Below are positions 17,498 to 26,553 of a DNA stretch of 64,000 nt, in pieces; position 1 is the stretch's first letter, and each line of letters starts with the position of its first letter. Both the position numbers and the translations under genes were made by a program. Source of the DNA: CABQCM01 sp965145485 (GTDB lineage Bacteria; Bacillota; Clostridia; Oscillospirales; Acutalibacteraceae); NCBI GenBank assembly GCA_965145485.1, contig CBCTCU010000001.1:62001-126000 (forward strand). Reading direction: 5' to 3'. The notes under the pieces are model-generated. The model searched no databases, was not told where the DNA came from, and worked only from the letters and a program-made list of their open reading frames with translations.

Positions 17498-18124
17498 ATG
17501 GTCTCGCTGGAATATGAGGATCGCGCCCGGCTCGATGGCTATCGCTATGTTTGCGGGGTGGACGAGGCGGGCCGGGGGCCGTTGGCCGGCCCGGTCTGCG
17601 CGGCCGCAGTCATTTTACCACAGGGCTGCGTGATCGGGGGGCTGGACGACTCCAAAAAGCTGACCGAGAAAAAGAGGGACGCGCTGTATGACGTGATTCG
17701 AGAGCGGGCGCTGGCCTATGGTGTGGGTATGGCGAGCGAGGGGGAGATCGATCAGCTCAACATCCTCAACGCGACCTTTCTGGCTATGAAGCGGGCGGTC
17801 GACGCCTTGTCCCCGGCGGCGGATTACGCCCTGGTGGACGGCAACCGCATACCGACCACCCTTGCCATCCCCTCCCTTTGCCTTGTCAAAGGGGATGGGA
17901 TATCCGCCTCCATCGCCGCCGCCTCGGTGCTGGCCAAGGTAACACGGGACCGCTATATGCTCGAGTTAGACCGGCAGTACCCGCAATATCAGTTTGCGAG
18001 ACACAAGGGATATCCCACGGCGCTGCATCGCTCTCTGGTCGTGCAATACGGCCCTTCGCCGGTGCACCGCCAGAGCTTCCTGTCGAAAATCCTTCCAACC
18101 GGCAAGGGGGATACGGGGGCATGA
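17498..18124 (+). CDS. rnhB: Ribonuclease HII
   Basis: 208 residues. It removes RNA from RNA-DNA hybrids, including single ribonucleotides in DNA. The catalytic motif GVDEAGRGPLAGPV near the N-terminus supplies Asp-Glu, and DDSKKLTEKKR follows. A further Asp is in YALVDGN. ATG 17498 is preferred; an in-frame TTG at 17477 is further upstream and closer to the previous gene. The stop overlaps the next start by four bases (ATGA). Confidence 0.96.
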   Translation: MVSLEYEDRARLDGYRYVCGVDEAGRGPLAGPVCAAAVILPQGCVIGGLDDSKKLTEKKRDALYDVIRERALAYGVGMASEGEIDQLNILNATFLAMKRAVDALSPAADYALVDGNRIPTTLAIPSLCLVKGDGISASIAAASVLAKVTRDRYMLELDRQYPQYQFARHKGYPTALHRSLVVQYGPSPVHRQSFLSKILPTGKGDTGA

Positions 18125-18504
18125 GCAGCCGGTCGCAGGGGCAGCTCGGCGAGCTGGAGGCGGCTAGGTACCTGCGCTCGATCGGGTACGAGATCGTGGC
18201 GGCCAACTATCGCTGCCGGTTCGGCGAAATTGATATCATCGCCCTCGACGGGAAGACCACCGTTTTTGTCGAGGTCAAAACCCGCAGTCCGGATGCTTTG
18301 GTACGCCCCCTCGAGGCAGTGACCCGCCAAAAGCAGCAGCGGCTGTGCAAAGCGGCGCTGCATTACCTCGCGCAGCACAAAGGCTGTGAGACCCTCCGCT
18401 TTGACGTTGTCGAGGTGACGGCCGGCGGTTCTTTTCCCGCGCCCGCGCGCATACATCATATTAAGCATGCGTTTGAAGCGGGGGAGAATGGTGCGTTTTT
18501 TTGA
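18121..18504 (+). CDS. UPF0102 family protein YraN
   Basis: 127 residues with a PD-(D/E)XK nuclease-like fold. The motif FGEIDIIALDGKTTVFVEVKTR supplies the Glu, Asp and ExK residues. The N-terminus SSRSQGQLGELEAARYLRSIGYEIVAANYR is typical of the family. The function is not established; it is commonly next to rnhB. It starts within the rnhB stop (ATGA overlap), so the two are probably translationally coupled. Confidence 0.9.
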   Translation: MSSRSQGQLGELEAARYLRSIGYEIVAANYRCRFGEIDIIALDGKTTVFVEVKTRSPDALVRPLEAVTRQKQQRLCKAALHYLAQHKGCETLRFDVVEVTAGGSFPAPARIHHIKHAFEAGENGAFF

Positions 18505-19417
18505 TTTGCACTGCGATACTGTGGTGGAATGCTTTGAGCAGCGGTGTTCCTTATACGAGAATTCTTTGGCCGTGTCGGTTTCCCGGATCGCCGGCTTTGA
18601 GGCCAGCGCCCACTGTTTTGCGCTGTGGGTTGCCGATGGCACCGACGACCGGCAGGCCCTGGCCAAAGTCAAGCGCCTGGCCGGGTATTTTAGGGAGCAG
18701 ATGACAGTCTGCTACCCCCTGCTGCGGCAGGGCAATTTTCCGCTGGTAGGGGGGATGGGCCGGCACACCGCCTTTCTGACGGTGGAAAACGGGGCCGCTC
18801 TGGGGGGCGATATCGGGACGATCGGGGCCCTTCGCGCGGCGGGCGCGGTGATGCTGACCTTGTGCTGGAATGGGGAAAACCGTCTGGCCGGGGGATGCGA
18901 ATCCCGTGGGCGCCTCACATCCTTTGGCCGCACGGCCATCGCGGAAATGGAGCGGGTAGGGATGCTGGTCGACGTGTCCCACCTCAACGATGCGAGCTTC
19001 TACGAGGTGGCGGCCTGCGCCAATGAGCCGCTGGTGGCCTCCCACTCCAATGCGCGGTCGGTGTGCCGGCATCCGCGCAACCTGACCGACGCCCAGCTGA
19101 AGCTCATCGCCGATAGCGGCGGGCTGGTGGGATTGACGCTGTACGACGAATTTATCCGTTCGGGCGGTGGCGCGACGATGGAGGATCTGTACCGTCATGT
19201 CGATTATATGCTTTCGCTGGGGCTGGAGGATCATTTGGCCGTCGGCACGGATTTTGACGGCGGCCCTACCCTGGGATGTATCTCCGATATCGGCGGTATC
19301 GCCGGGTGGTTTGAGAATTTGGTCGCCAGGGGGATCCCCGCCGCGGTTTGTGACAAGATATTTTACCGCAACGCAAAAGACTTTTTCACAGGACGTTTAA
19401 GGAGGAAAATTCCATGA
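18488..19417 (+). CDS. Membrane dipeptidase family protein (peptidase M19)
   Basis: 309 residues with no signal peptide. Zinc-site motifs of renal-dipeptidase-like enzymes are present: FFDLHCDTV at the start (HxD), LTVENG (the Glu), ASHSNAR and AVGTDFDG. These enzymes hydrolyse dipeptides, including those with a D-residue. The ATG at 18488 overlaps the end of yraN; GTG 18491 is an alternative with better spacing from GGGGAG. The stop overlaps thrC by four bases. Confidence 0.88.
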   Translation: MVRFFDLHCDTVVECFEQRCSLYENSLAVSVSRIAGFEASAHCFALWVADGTDDRQALAKVKRLAGYFREQMTVCYPLLRQGNFPLVGGMGRHTAFLTVENGAALGGDIGTIGALRAAGAVMLTLCWNGENRLAGGCESRGRLTSFGRTAIAEMERVGMLVDVSHLNDASFYEVAACANEPLVASHSNARSVCRHPRNLTDAQLKLIADSGGLVGLTLYDEFIRSGGGATMEDLYRHVDYMLSLGLEDHLAVGTDFDGGPTLGCISDIGGIAGWFENLVARGIPAAVCDKIFYRNAKDFFTGRLRRKIP

Positions 19418-20907
19418 ATTACCAGAGCACACGCGACAGTAAGGTGTCCATCTCGTCCGCCGAGGCGATTGCCCACGGCATTTCGTCCGACGGGGGGCTG
19501 TTTGTCCCAGAGAGTTTTCCGGCGGTTACCATGGAGTGGATCGGCAAGTTGGCGGCTCTGGATTATATCGGCAGGGCGCAGGCCGTGCTTTCGCTGTTTT
19601 TGACCGATTACACGCCGCAGGAGCTGTCGGCCTGCGTGACCGGCGCATACAAGGGGAGCTTTGAAGAGGATGATCCTGCCCCGCTCAGGCCGTTATCCGA
19701 TACCGTCAGCATGTTGGAGCTCTGGCACGGTCCGACCTGCGCGTTCAAGGACATGGCGTTGCAGCTTCTCCCCCATTTGCTCACCCGTGCCGCTGCCAAA
19801 ACGGGCGGCGCGTCCACAACGGTGATCCTGGTTGCGACCTCGGGGGATACCGGCAAGGCGGCCCTCGAGGGATTCCAGAATGTGGAGGGCACCAAAATCC
19901 TGGTGTTTTATCCGCTTGACGGGGTCAGTGATATGCAAAAGCGGCAGATGACCACACAGGAGGGGGACAATGTTGCTGTTTGCGCCGTCGAGGGGAACTT
20001 TGACGATGCCCAGACGGGGGTCAAGCGTATTTTCACCGATTCCGCCATGGCGGCCCGGCTGGCGGCCGGCGATATGTCCTTTTCCAGTGCGAACTCCATC
20101 AACTGGGGGCGTTTGGCGCCGCAAATCGTCTATTACATTTCGGCCTATGTCGATTTGGTCAAGAGCGGGCGGATTGCGCTGGGCAATCCCATCAATGTGG
20201 TGGTGCCTACCGGCAATTTCGGCAACATTCTTGCCGGCTATTTCGCCAAACGGATGGGGCTGCCCATTTCCCGCTTTGTCTGTGCGTCCAATGCGAACCA
20301 GGTCTTGACCGACTTTATCCGCACTGGTGTGTATGACCGCAACCGCGCCTTCCACACCACTCTTTCTCCCTCCATGGACATCCTCATTTCCAGCAACCTC
20401 GAGCGGCTGCTGTACGATTTGTCCGGCCGGGACGACCGGATGGTGTGCGGCTGGATGGAGCAGCTCCGCCTCAGCGGCCGGTATGATGTTGGATCGGAAA
20501 TGAAACAGAAGATACAGGATATTTTTTATGGCGCGACGGTCAATGACGACGAAACCAAGCGTGTAATCCGCCGGGTATTCGAGCAATATCATTACCTTTG
20601 CGATACCCATACGGCGGTGGCGCTCGGCGCGTATGAGCAATACCTTGCGCAGACGGGGGACAATACCCCCGCCGTCGTGGTTTCCACTGCCAGCCCCTAT
20701 AAGTTTGCGCCCAGCGTGCTGTCCGCCCTCGAGCGGGTAGAGCAGGGGCAGGACGATTTTGCTCTGCTTCGCCGGCTCAGCGAGGTCAGCGGTACCGCCA
20801 TACCGCGCCCCCTGAGCGCGTTGGAGGGGAAGGCCGTCCGTTTCGACGGCTGCTGTGCGCCGGGCGGGATGGAACGTGTGGTCCTCGAAACGCTCGGGCT
20901 TGCGTGA
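19414..20907 (+). CDS. thrC: Threonine synthase
   Basis: 497 residues, the long form of threonine synthase. It converts O-phosphohomoserine to threonine with PLP. The PLP lysine is in GPTCAFKDMALQLLPH, and the glycine-rich loop appears as VATSGDTGKAALEG. ATG 19414 follows AAGGAGGAAAATTCC and overlaps the previous stop (ATGA). It is the last gene of the lepB cluster. A perfect bidirectional hairpin at 21116-21153 ends the transcript. Confidence 0.96.
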   Translation: MNYQSTRDSKVSISSAEAIAHGISSDGGLFVPESFPAVTMEWIGKLAALDYIGRAQAVLSLFLTDYTPQELSACVTGAYKGSFEEDDPAPLRPLSDTVSMLELWHGPTCAFKDMALQLLPHLLTRAAAKTGGASTTVILVATSGDTGKAALEGFQNVEGTKILVFYPLDGVSDMQKRQMTTQEGDNVAVCAVEGNFDDAQTGVKRIFTDSAMAARLAAGDMSFSSANSINWGRLAPQIVYYISAYVDLVKSGRIALGNPINVVVPTGNFGNILAGYFAKRMGLPISRFVCASNANQVLTDFIRTGVYDRNRAFHTTLSPSMDILISSNLERLLYDLSGRDDRMVCGWMEQLRLSGRYDVGSEMKQKIQDIFYGATVNDDETKRVIRRVFEQYHYLCDTHTAVALGAYEQYLAQTGDNTPAVVVSTASPYKFAPSVLSALERVEQGQDDFALLRRLSEVSGTAIPRPLSALEGKAVRFDGCCAPGGMERVVLETLGLA

Positions 20908-21115
20908 GGAATCGACGGGATTACTCTCTGGAACTACCCGCTCTGACGGTGAGAAGTTGCGGACGGAAGCTTTGGCTCAACATCGAGCCGGATGGCATCA
21001 GCGACCCAGCCATGGTGCGCTGTCTCGCGAGGGGATCGGCTTCCCGCGCGGGCAGAGAGAATATTGGCGACGCTGGATACGCTGTGGATCCAATGGTGTT
21101 ATGTTTTCGGCATCC
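20908..21115 (+). other. Short gap after thrC
   Basis: About 200 GC-rich bases with overlapping open frames in several phases but no ribosome binding site and no protein-like signature. Probably the 3' untranslated end of the thrC transcript. Confidence 0.4.
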
Positions 21116-21153
21116 GCAAAGGCGGACAGGCCGTATGGCCTGTCCGCCTTTGC
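21116..21153. terminator. Bidirectional terminator between thrC and the DUF1540 gene
   Basis: A perfect 17-bp inverted repeat (GCAAAGGCGGACAGGCC and its complement) with a GTAT loop. It lies between two convergent genes. Confidence 0.8.
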
Positions 21154-21163
21154 AAAACGGTTG

Positions 21164-21334
21164 TTATTTATTCGGCTTGAAGGTAGTGCAGGCGGTATCC
21201 TGGCAGCTGCAGGCATAGTTGGGCCCCACGCCGATCTCGGTGGCGTTACAGGTGTGCTCATTCGAATGATAAGCGCAGTTTGACACGTCACAGACGATCT
21301 TTACCGATTTGCAGTCCTGAGTATTCTGGTTCAT
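21164..21334 (-). CDS. DUF1540 cysteine-rich miniprotein
   Basis: A 56-residue protein read on the minus strand from ATG 21334 to TAA 21164-21166. Cysteines occur at residues 8, 15, 20, 29, 42, 44 and 49. The pattern CDVSNCAYHSNEHTC...AxxIxVG...CxTF is that of DUF1540, a probable metal-binding domain found in Clostridia. A good ribosome binding site (AAAGGTGGGA) precedes the start. The function is unknown. It is convergent with thrC and divergent from the phosphoesterase gene. Confidence 0.85.
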   Translation of the reverse strand: MNQNTQDCKSVKIVCDVSNCAYHSNEHTCNATEIGVGPNYACSCQDTACTTFKPNK

Positions 21335-21426
21335 TGTGATTTCCCACCTTTCGTTTTGGTCTGTCGATAGTATTCCCCGGTATGGGATGTTGATATGCGT
21401 TGCATTTAAAGGAAAGGCTGTGCGTT

Positions 21427-22128
21427 ATGTCTCTGTTTGCCATTGCGGACGTCCACCTGTCTTTGGGGGCGGACAAGCCGATGGATGTTTTCCCGGGCTG
21501 GGCCGACTATGCCGCCCGGCTCGAGCGGCATTGGCGGGAGCTTGTCGATCTGGAGGATACGGTGGTCATTGCGGGGGATATTTCCTGGGCCATGAAGTTG
21601 GAGGAAAGCCGGGCGGATTTTGCATTTTTGCACGCTCTGCCGGGGCGCAAGCTGATTTTCAAGGGCAACCATGACCTTTGGTGGACGACTCTGCGCAAGA
21701 TGGAGGCGTTTATCGCCCAAAACGGGTTCGATTCGATCTCTTTTGTGCACAACAACGCCACCCTTGCCGACGGGATCGCGGTCTGCGGTACCCGCGGGTG
21801 GTTTTTTGACGATCCGCTCAGCGATCACAAGGTCGTGCTGCGGGAGGCGGGCCGGCTGGAGCGCTCGATCGAGGCGGCCGAGCGGCTTGGGGGGGAAGTG
21901 GTGGCTTTTTTGCATTATCCCCCGGTTTACGGCGGGCAGCGATGCGATGAGATCATGGAGGTGCTGCACCGCCACAGCGTCCGGCGCTGCTTTTACGGGC
22001 ACATCCACGGCGCGGGCCGGCGGCTTGCTCAACAGGGCATGGTCGAGGGGATTGAAATGCGCCTGATCGCCTGCGACGCGCTGGATTTTGCGCCGGTTCG
22101 GGTGGAAAAATGCCCAGAGCGGGGCTGA
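21427..22128 (+). CDS. Metallophosphoesterase
   Basis: 233 residues of the calcineurin-like phosphoesterase fold. The metal-site motifs are in order: FAIADVHLSL (DxH), VIAGDISWAM (GD), IFKGNHDLWW (GNHD), FLHYPP and GHIHG. There is no signal peptide, so it is cytoplasmic. Close homologues of this size occur in many Clostridia without an assigned substrate. ATG 21427 follows AAAGGAAAGG. Confidence 0.88.
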   Translation: MSLFAIADVHLSLGADKPMDVFPGWADYAARLERHWRELVDLEDTVVIAGDISWAMKLEESRADFAFLHALPGRKLIFKGNHDLWWTTLRKMEAFIAQNGFDSISFVHNNATLADGIAVCGTRGWFFDDPLSDHKVVLREAGRLERSIEAAERLGGEVVAFLHYPPVYGGQRCDEIMEVLHRHSVRRCFYGHIHGAGRRLAQQGMVEGIEMRLIACDALDFAPVRVEKCPERG

Positions 22129-22277
22129 AAACCGATATATTTTAAGCAGTATCACCCAAAGTTAATTTTACGACGAAAAAAAGCTAAAATACTCTAGAAT
22201 TTTTTGGCTTGTTGTGATATAGTAGGCTAGATATGATTTGCTAGTTAAGTCAGAAATGATCTTAGGAGGACGTTACC

Positions 22278-23801
22278 ATGCAGCTGAAATCCAAAACCGA
22301 GCTGGAAACCAACCGGTACGAGCTCGTCGGCGTCATTGACGCCGAGACTTTTGCCGAGGCAAATACCAGGGCGTATAAAAAGGGCGCCGCCAAGATGACC
22401 ATTCCCGGCTTCCGCAAGGGGCACGCTCCCCGTAACATCATTGAAAAGATGTACGGCAAGGAAATCTTTTATGAGGATGCGCTCAATCTCCTCTATCCCG
22501 AGGCCGTGCAGGCTGTTCTTGACCAGTCGGAACTTGATCTGGCGGGCGACCGCCCCGAGTTTGAGCTGGTGTCGATCGGGGACGAAGGGGTGGAGTTCAA
22601 GCTCAAGGTAACGGTCAAACCTCAGGTGACGCTTGACATCTACAAGGGCATTGAGGCTCAGCGTCCCTCCGCCGCTGTCAGCGACGAGGAGGTGGACGCG
22701 GAGATTGCCCGCCTGCAGGAGCGCAATGCCCGCGTGATTACGGTCGAGGGCCGCGCCGCGCAAATGGGCGACACCGCCATCATCGACTTCGAGGGCTTTT
22801 TGGATGGCAAGGCTTTTGAGGGCGGCAAGGGCGAGAGCGTTCCCCTCGAGCTGGGTGCGGGGCAGTTTATCCCCGGCTTTGAGGAGCAGGTAGCCGGCCA
22901 CAACGCCGAGGATGAGTTTGACGTCAACGTCACCTTCCCCGAGGAGTATCACGCGGAGGAGCTGGCTGGCAAGCCGGTCGTGTTCAAATGCAAGCTGCAT
23001 GAGATCAAGGGCAAGGAGCTGCCGGTGCTCGACGATGAATTCGCTAAGGATGTCAGTGAGTTCGACACGCTGGATGAGCTCAAGCAGGATCTTCGCGGCA
23101 AGCTGGAGCATCAAAAGCAGCACGCTGCCGACGACGCGGTCGAGAAACAGTTGATCGACGCCGTCATCGGGGGCTTCCATGCCGACATCCCCGCCTGCAT
23201 GATTGAGCTTCGCATCGACGAGAGCATTCGGGAGTTTGATGCCCGCCTGCACGCCCAGCATCTCGACCTCAAGGGCTATTTGCAGTATACCGGTATGACC
23301 CTCGAGGCAATGCGCGAGAGCATGCGCGAGGGGGCGGAGCGTCAGGTCAAGCTGCGTCTGGCTCTGGAGACCATCGCCAAGCTGGAAAATCTCGATGTGA
23401 CCGATGAGGAAGTGCAAAAGCAGTACGACAATTACGTCGAAATGTATAAGGTGAGCATGGAACAGGTCAAGGCCGCCATCCCTGAGAAGGATGTGCGCGA
23501 CGATATCGCCTGCAACAAGGCCATCGACCTGATCAAGGATACCGCCGTGGTGACCGACGCCAAGGAGGAAGCCAAACCGGCCGCGAAAAAGCCGGCGGCA
23601 AAGAAAGCGGCCGCAAAGAAGGACGAGGCAGAGGGCAAGGATGAAGACAAGCCGGCTGCCAAAAAAACGGCCGCAAAGAAGACGGCGGCCAAAAAGGACG
23701 AAACCGAGGGTAAGGATGAGGAAAAGCCGGCTGCGAAAAAGCCGGCCGCCAAAAAGGCTCCCGCGAAAAAAGCGGCAGATAAAACCGCCGACGCTGAATA
23801 A
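22278..23801 (+). CDS. tig: Trigger factor with a Lys/Ala-rich C-terminal tail
   Basis: 507 residues. Trigger factor is the ribosome-bound chaperone and peptidyl-prolyl isomerase. It has the ribosome-binding domain (IPGFRKGHAPRNIIEKMYGKE), an FKBP-type domain in the middle, and the C-terminal chaperone domain ending near residue 428. A tail of about 78 residues follows, consisting of repeats of AAKK, AAKKDE and EGKDE with about two dozen lysines, like histone H1. Standard trigger factors end near residue 430. There is no frameshift. ATG 22278 follows TTAGGAGGACGTTACC. It is the first gene of the tig-clpP-clpX-lon-engB set. Confidence 0.94.
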   Translation: MQLKSKTELETNRYELVGVIDAETFAEANTRAYKKGAAKMTIPGFRKGHAPRNIIEKMYGKEIFYEDALNLLYPEAVQAVLDQSELDLAGDRPEFELVSIGDEGVEFKLKVTVKPQVTLDIYKGIEAQRPSAAVSDEEVDAEIARLQERNARVITVEGRAAQMGDTAIIDFEGFLDGKAFEGGKGESVPLELGAGQFIPGFEEQVAGHNAEDEFDVNVTFPEEYHAEELAGKPVVFKCKLHEIKGKELPVLDDEFAKDVSEFDTLDELKQDLRGKLEHQKQHAADDAVEKQLIDAVIGGFHADIPACMIELRIDESIREFDARLHAQHLDLKGYLQYTGMTLEAMRESMREGAERQVKLRLALETIAKLENLDVTDEEVQKQYDNYVEMYKVSMEQVKAAIPEKDVRDDIACNKAIDLIKDTAVVTDAKEEAKPAAKKPAAKKAAAKKDEAEGKDEDKPAAKKTAAKKTAAKKDETEGKDEEKPAAKKPAAKKAPAKKAADKTADAE

Positions 23802-23819
23802 AATAGCTGTACCATATTT

Positions 23820-23863
23820 GGCCGGTTTGTATGAACCGGCCGAATTGGCTCAATACTAGTATT
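23820..23863 (+). other. Hairpin and palindrome between tig and clpP
   Basis: TTGGCCGGTT pairs with AACCGGCCGAA, but no T tract follows, so termination would be weak. A 12-bp perfect palindrome AATACTAGTATT lies at 23852-23863. Its role, if any, in clpP control is unknown; I see no CtsR repeat. Confidence 0.4.
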
Positions 23864-23912
23864 ATCTGTGCCAGTATCAAATAAAATTATTTTAATTTTT
23901 GGAGGTGCTTAC

Positions 23913-24497
23913 ATGAGTAGCTTAGTGCCATATGTAGTGGAACAGACCAGCAGGGGGGAACGGTCGTATGACATATTTTCCCGCCTTTTAAACGACCGGA
24001 TCATTGTCCTGTCAGATGAGGTAAACGACGTTACCGCCAGCCTGGTCATTGCCCAGCTTTTGTATCTGGAAGGGCAGGATGGTGAAAAAGATATCAACCT
24101 CTACATCAATTCTCCCGGTGGGTCGGTCACGGCCGGCCTTGCCATTTACGATACCATGCAGTATATCAAGCCCGACGTATCCACCATCTGCATGGGTATG
24201 GCGGCGAGCATGGGGGCGTTTTTGCTCTCCTCCGGCGCGAAGGGAAAGCGTTTGGCTCTGCCCAACAGCGAGATCATGATCCATCAGCCTCTGGGCGGCG
24301 CGCAGGGCCAGGCTACCGAGATTATCATCGCAGCCGACCATATCAAGCGTACGAGGGAAAAGCTCAATAAAATTCTCTCCGCCAACACCGGCCGGCCCCT
24401 GGAGGAGATCGAGCGCGATACCGAGCGCGACAACTTCATGTCGGCTGAGGAGGCCAGGGACTACGGCTTGGTAGATAAAGTCATTATTAAGCGGTAA
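23913..24497 (+). CDS. clpP: ATP-dependent Clp protease proteolytic subunit
   Basis: 194 residues. ClpP forms the tetradecameric serine protease chamber fed by ClpX. The catalytic triad is visible: S99 (MGMAASMGA), H124 (IMIHQPLGG) and D173 (TERDNFM). The N-terminal propeptide-like SSLVPYVVEQTSRGERSYDI is typical. ATG 23913 follows GGAGGTGCTT. It lies 12 bases before clpX, so they form one operon. Confidence 0.98.
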   Translation: MSSLVPYVVEQTSRGERSYDIFSRLLNDRIIVLSDEVNDVTASLVIAQLLYLEGQDGEKDINLYINSPGGSVTAGLAIYDTMQYIKPDVSTICMGMAASMGAFLLSSGAKGKRLALPNSEIMIHQPLGGAQGQATEIIIAADHIKRTREKLNKILSANTGRPLEEIERDTERDNFMSAEEARDYGLVDKVIIKR

Positions 24498-24509
24498 GGT
24501 GTGTGACAC

Positions 24510-25820
24510 ATGGCAAGCGACCAGAAAGAGAAAGGAATCCAGTGTTCCTTTTGCGGCAAGACCCAGGATATGGTGCATACTCTGGTAGCCGGGCGCAATG
24601 CGTATATTTGTGACGAATGCGTCCTTGCCTGCCGCGATATATTAGAGGGCGGCATGCCTTCTGTGGCAAAAAAGAATGCGAAATCAGCGTCCGACGCTGT
24701 CGTTTTGCCCAAGCCGCAGGAGCTCAAGGCCAAGCTCGATCAGTACGTCATAGGGCAGGACGAGGCCAAGACGGCGCTGTCGGTAGCGGTTTACAATCAC
24801 TACAAGCGCATTTATTTTGGCAAGGGCAGCGATGTGGAGCTGCAAAAGAGCAACGTGCTCCTGCTGGGGCCGACCGGCGTCGGCAAAACCCTGCTCGCAC
24901 AGACGTTATCCAAAATACTCAACGTCCCCTTTGCCATTACCGACGCCACCACCCTGACCGAGGCGGGCTATGTGGGCGAGGATGTGGAAAACATCCTGCT
25001 GCGCCTGATTCAGGCTGCCGACTATGATGTCGAGCGTGCCGAGCTGGGGATTATCTATGTGGATGAGATCGACAAAATCGCCCGCAAATCGGAAAATCCC
25101 TCCATCACGCGGGATGTCAGCGGCGAAGGGGTGCAGCAGGCGCTGCTGAAGATCTTAGAGGGCACGGTATCCAACGTGCCGCCTTCCGGTGGAAGAAAGC
25201 ATCCGCAGCAGGAGTTTATCCAGGTGGATACCTCGAATATTCTGTTTATTTGTGCCGGGGCATTTGACGGCCTCGATAAGGTGATAGAAAAACGCACCGC
25301 GAAGACGAGCCTCGGGTTTGGAGCGCAGATAAAGCAGGCAGGGGGGCAAAAGGAGTCCGAGTTGCTCCGGCAGGTGACCCATCAGGATCTGGTGCATTTT
25401 GGGCTGATCCCCGAGTTGGTGGGCCGCCTTCCGGTGGTCACCGCGCTGGATGGGCTGGATGAAGATGCCATGGTGCGCATCATGACCGAGCCGAAAAACG
25501 CCATCGTCAAGCAGTACCAGGCGTTGCTGGATATGGACCATGTCGAGCTTTCGTTTGAGCCGGCGGCGTTGCGCGCCATTGCGGCAAAGACCTGCGAGCG
25601 AAAGACGGGCGCGCGCGGCTTGCGGTCGATGATGGAGGAAATTTTGGAGCAGGTCATGTTTACCGTTCCTTCCGATTACACCATTTCCAAGGTCGTCATC
25701 ACCGAAGATATGGTGCGCGGCACCGGCCAAGCGATCATAGAGCGCGACCCGAGCCGCAAGCCAAGCCAGATTCGCATTTCCGCTTCCTCGGGCGCGTCGA
25801 GTTCCAACGCCATCGCTTAA
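24510..25820 (+). CDS. clpX: ATP-dependent Clp protease ATP-binding subunit ClpX
   Basis: 436 residues. An N-terminal C4 zinc-binding domain (CSFCGKTQ...CDECVLAC) recognises substrates. The AAA+ domain has Walker A LLGPTGVGKTLLAQ, Walker B IIYVDEIDKIA, and a C-terminal sensor-2 region (RKTGARGLRSMMEEILEQ). The IGF-type loop that docks ClpP is present as SLGFGAQI. It unfolds tagged proteins for ClpP. The start is GTG-like context with ATG 24510 following GGTAAGGTGTG. Confidence 0.98.
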   Translation: MASDQKEKGIQCSFCGKTQDMVHTLVAGRNAYICDECVLACRDILEGGMPSVAKKNAKSASDAVVLPKPQELKAKLDQYVIGQDEAKTALSVAVYNHYKRIYFGKGSDVELQKSNVLLLGPTGVGKTLLAQTLSKILNVPFAITDATTLTEAGYVGEDVENILLRLIQAADYDVERAELGIIYVDEIDKIARKSENPSITRDVSGEGVQQALLKILEGTVSNVPPSGGRKHPQQEFIQVDTSNILFICAGAFDGLDKVIEKRTAKTSLGFGAQIKQAGGQKESELLRQVTHQDLVHFGLIPELVGRLPVVTALDGLDEDAMVRIMTEPKNAIVKQYQALLDMDHVELSFEPAALRAIAAKTCERKTGARGLRSMMEEILEQVMFTVPSDYTISKVVITEDMVRGTGQAIIERDPSRKPSQIRISASSGASSSNAIA

Positions 25821-26553
25821 GCGGTAAACGATAGGGAGGCCGGCGCAGCCAAAGGGCGGCCTTAGCGCGTATTGCTTGCGTGAAAGGCCGGGCTTGCGGC
25901 GCCAGACTAGGGCGTTGGGCGGCCTGCCGGGAGGCTTGTGCAAACCGGTGGGCGCCTGCCAGAGCCAGGCGCGAGCCGGTCAGGTGGACGGATACTGGTT
26001 TTTACCGTCATATTATATGCTAGCGGTGTTCTCACCGCAGGTGGGCGGGCTCTCTGGTTTGGTGAGCGCTCGCTTGCTCAACAGAATACCGGCATGACAG
26101 TACAACTCAGGCAGTTTGCCGAGCCCAGCGGTTTTGACTGCTCTGCTCGACAGGCTGCCTGTGGCTTTTTCGAGGGGCGGTTGCTTTCCTGTGCCGTGGG
26201 TGCGGGTACTCGATGAATATAGAGCAAACACGGTCAAACCAGGCCGGATGGATTTCCGGCTGGCGTTATATCTCCGGGCGCGGGTTGCCCTTTTCGCCCG
26301 CCTTGCCTGAGAAGGGTGGCCCATACGTTCCGTAATACCTGCAAACGGAAAAGATGAATCGGGTAGGGATACGCGGCGGCCGCATCCCGGCGCCGGCTGG
26401 CACCGGGAAAAGATACCGGAAATAGCGGCGCATTCAGGAGGGCGCGTTGCCCCTGGTTCGCGTCACTGAAGCAAACATCGCCCGCTCCCACCGCCTTATG
26501 AGAAGGAAAATAATTGGCTTTCGGCGTGAAACATAGAAAGGTATGGAGATAGA
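25821..26553 (+). other. 730-base gap between clpX and lon
   Basis: GC-rich, with no ribosome binding site tied to a plausible frame. I found no HrcA or CtsR operator and no clear terminator after clpX. Short inverted pieces such as GGCAGGCTGCC are present but give no persuasive structure. Confidence 0.35.
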
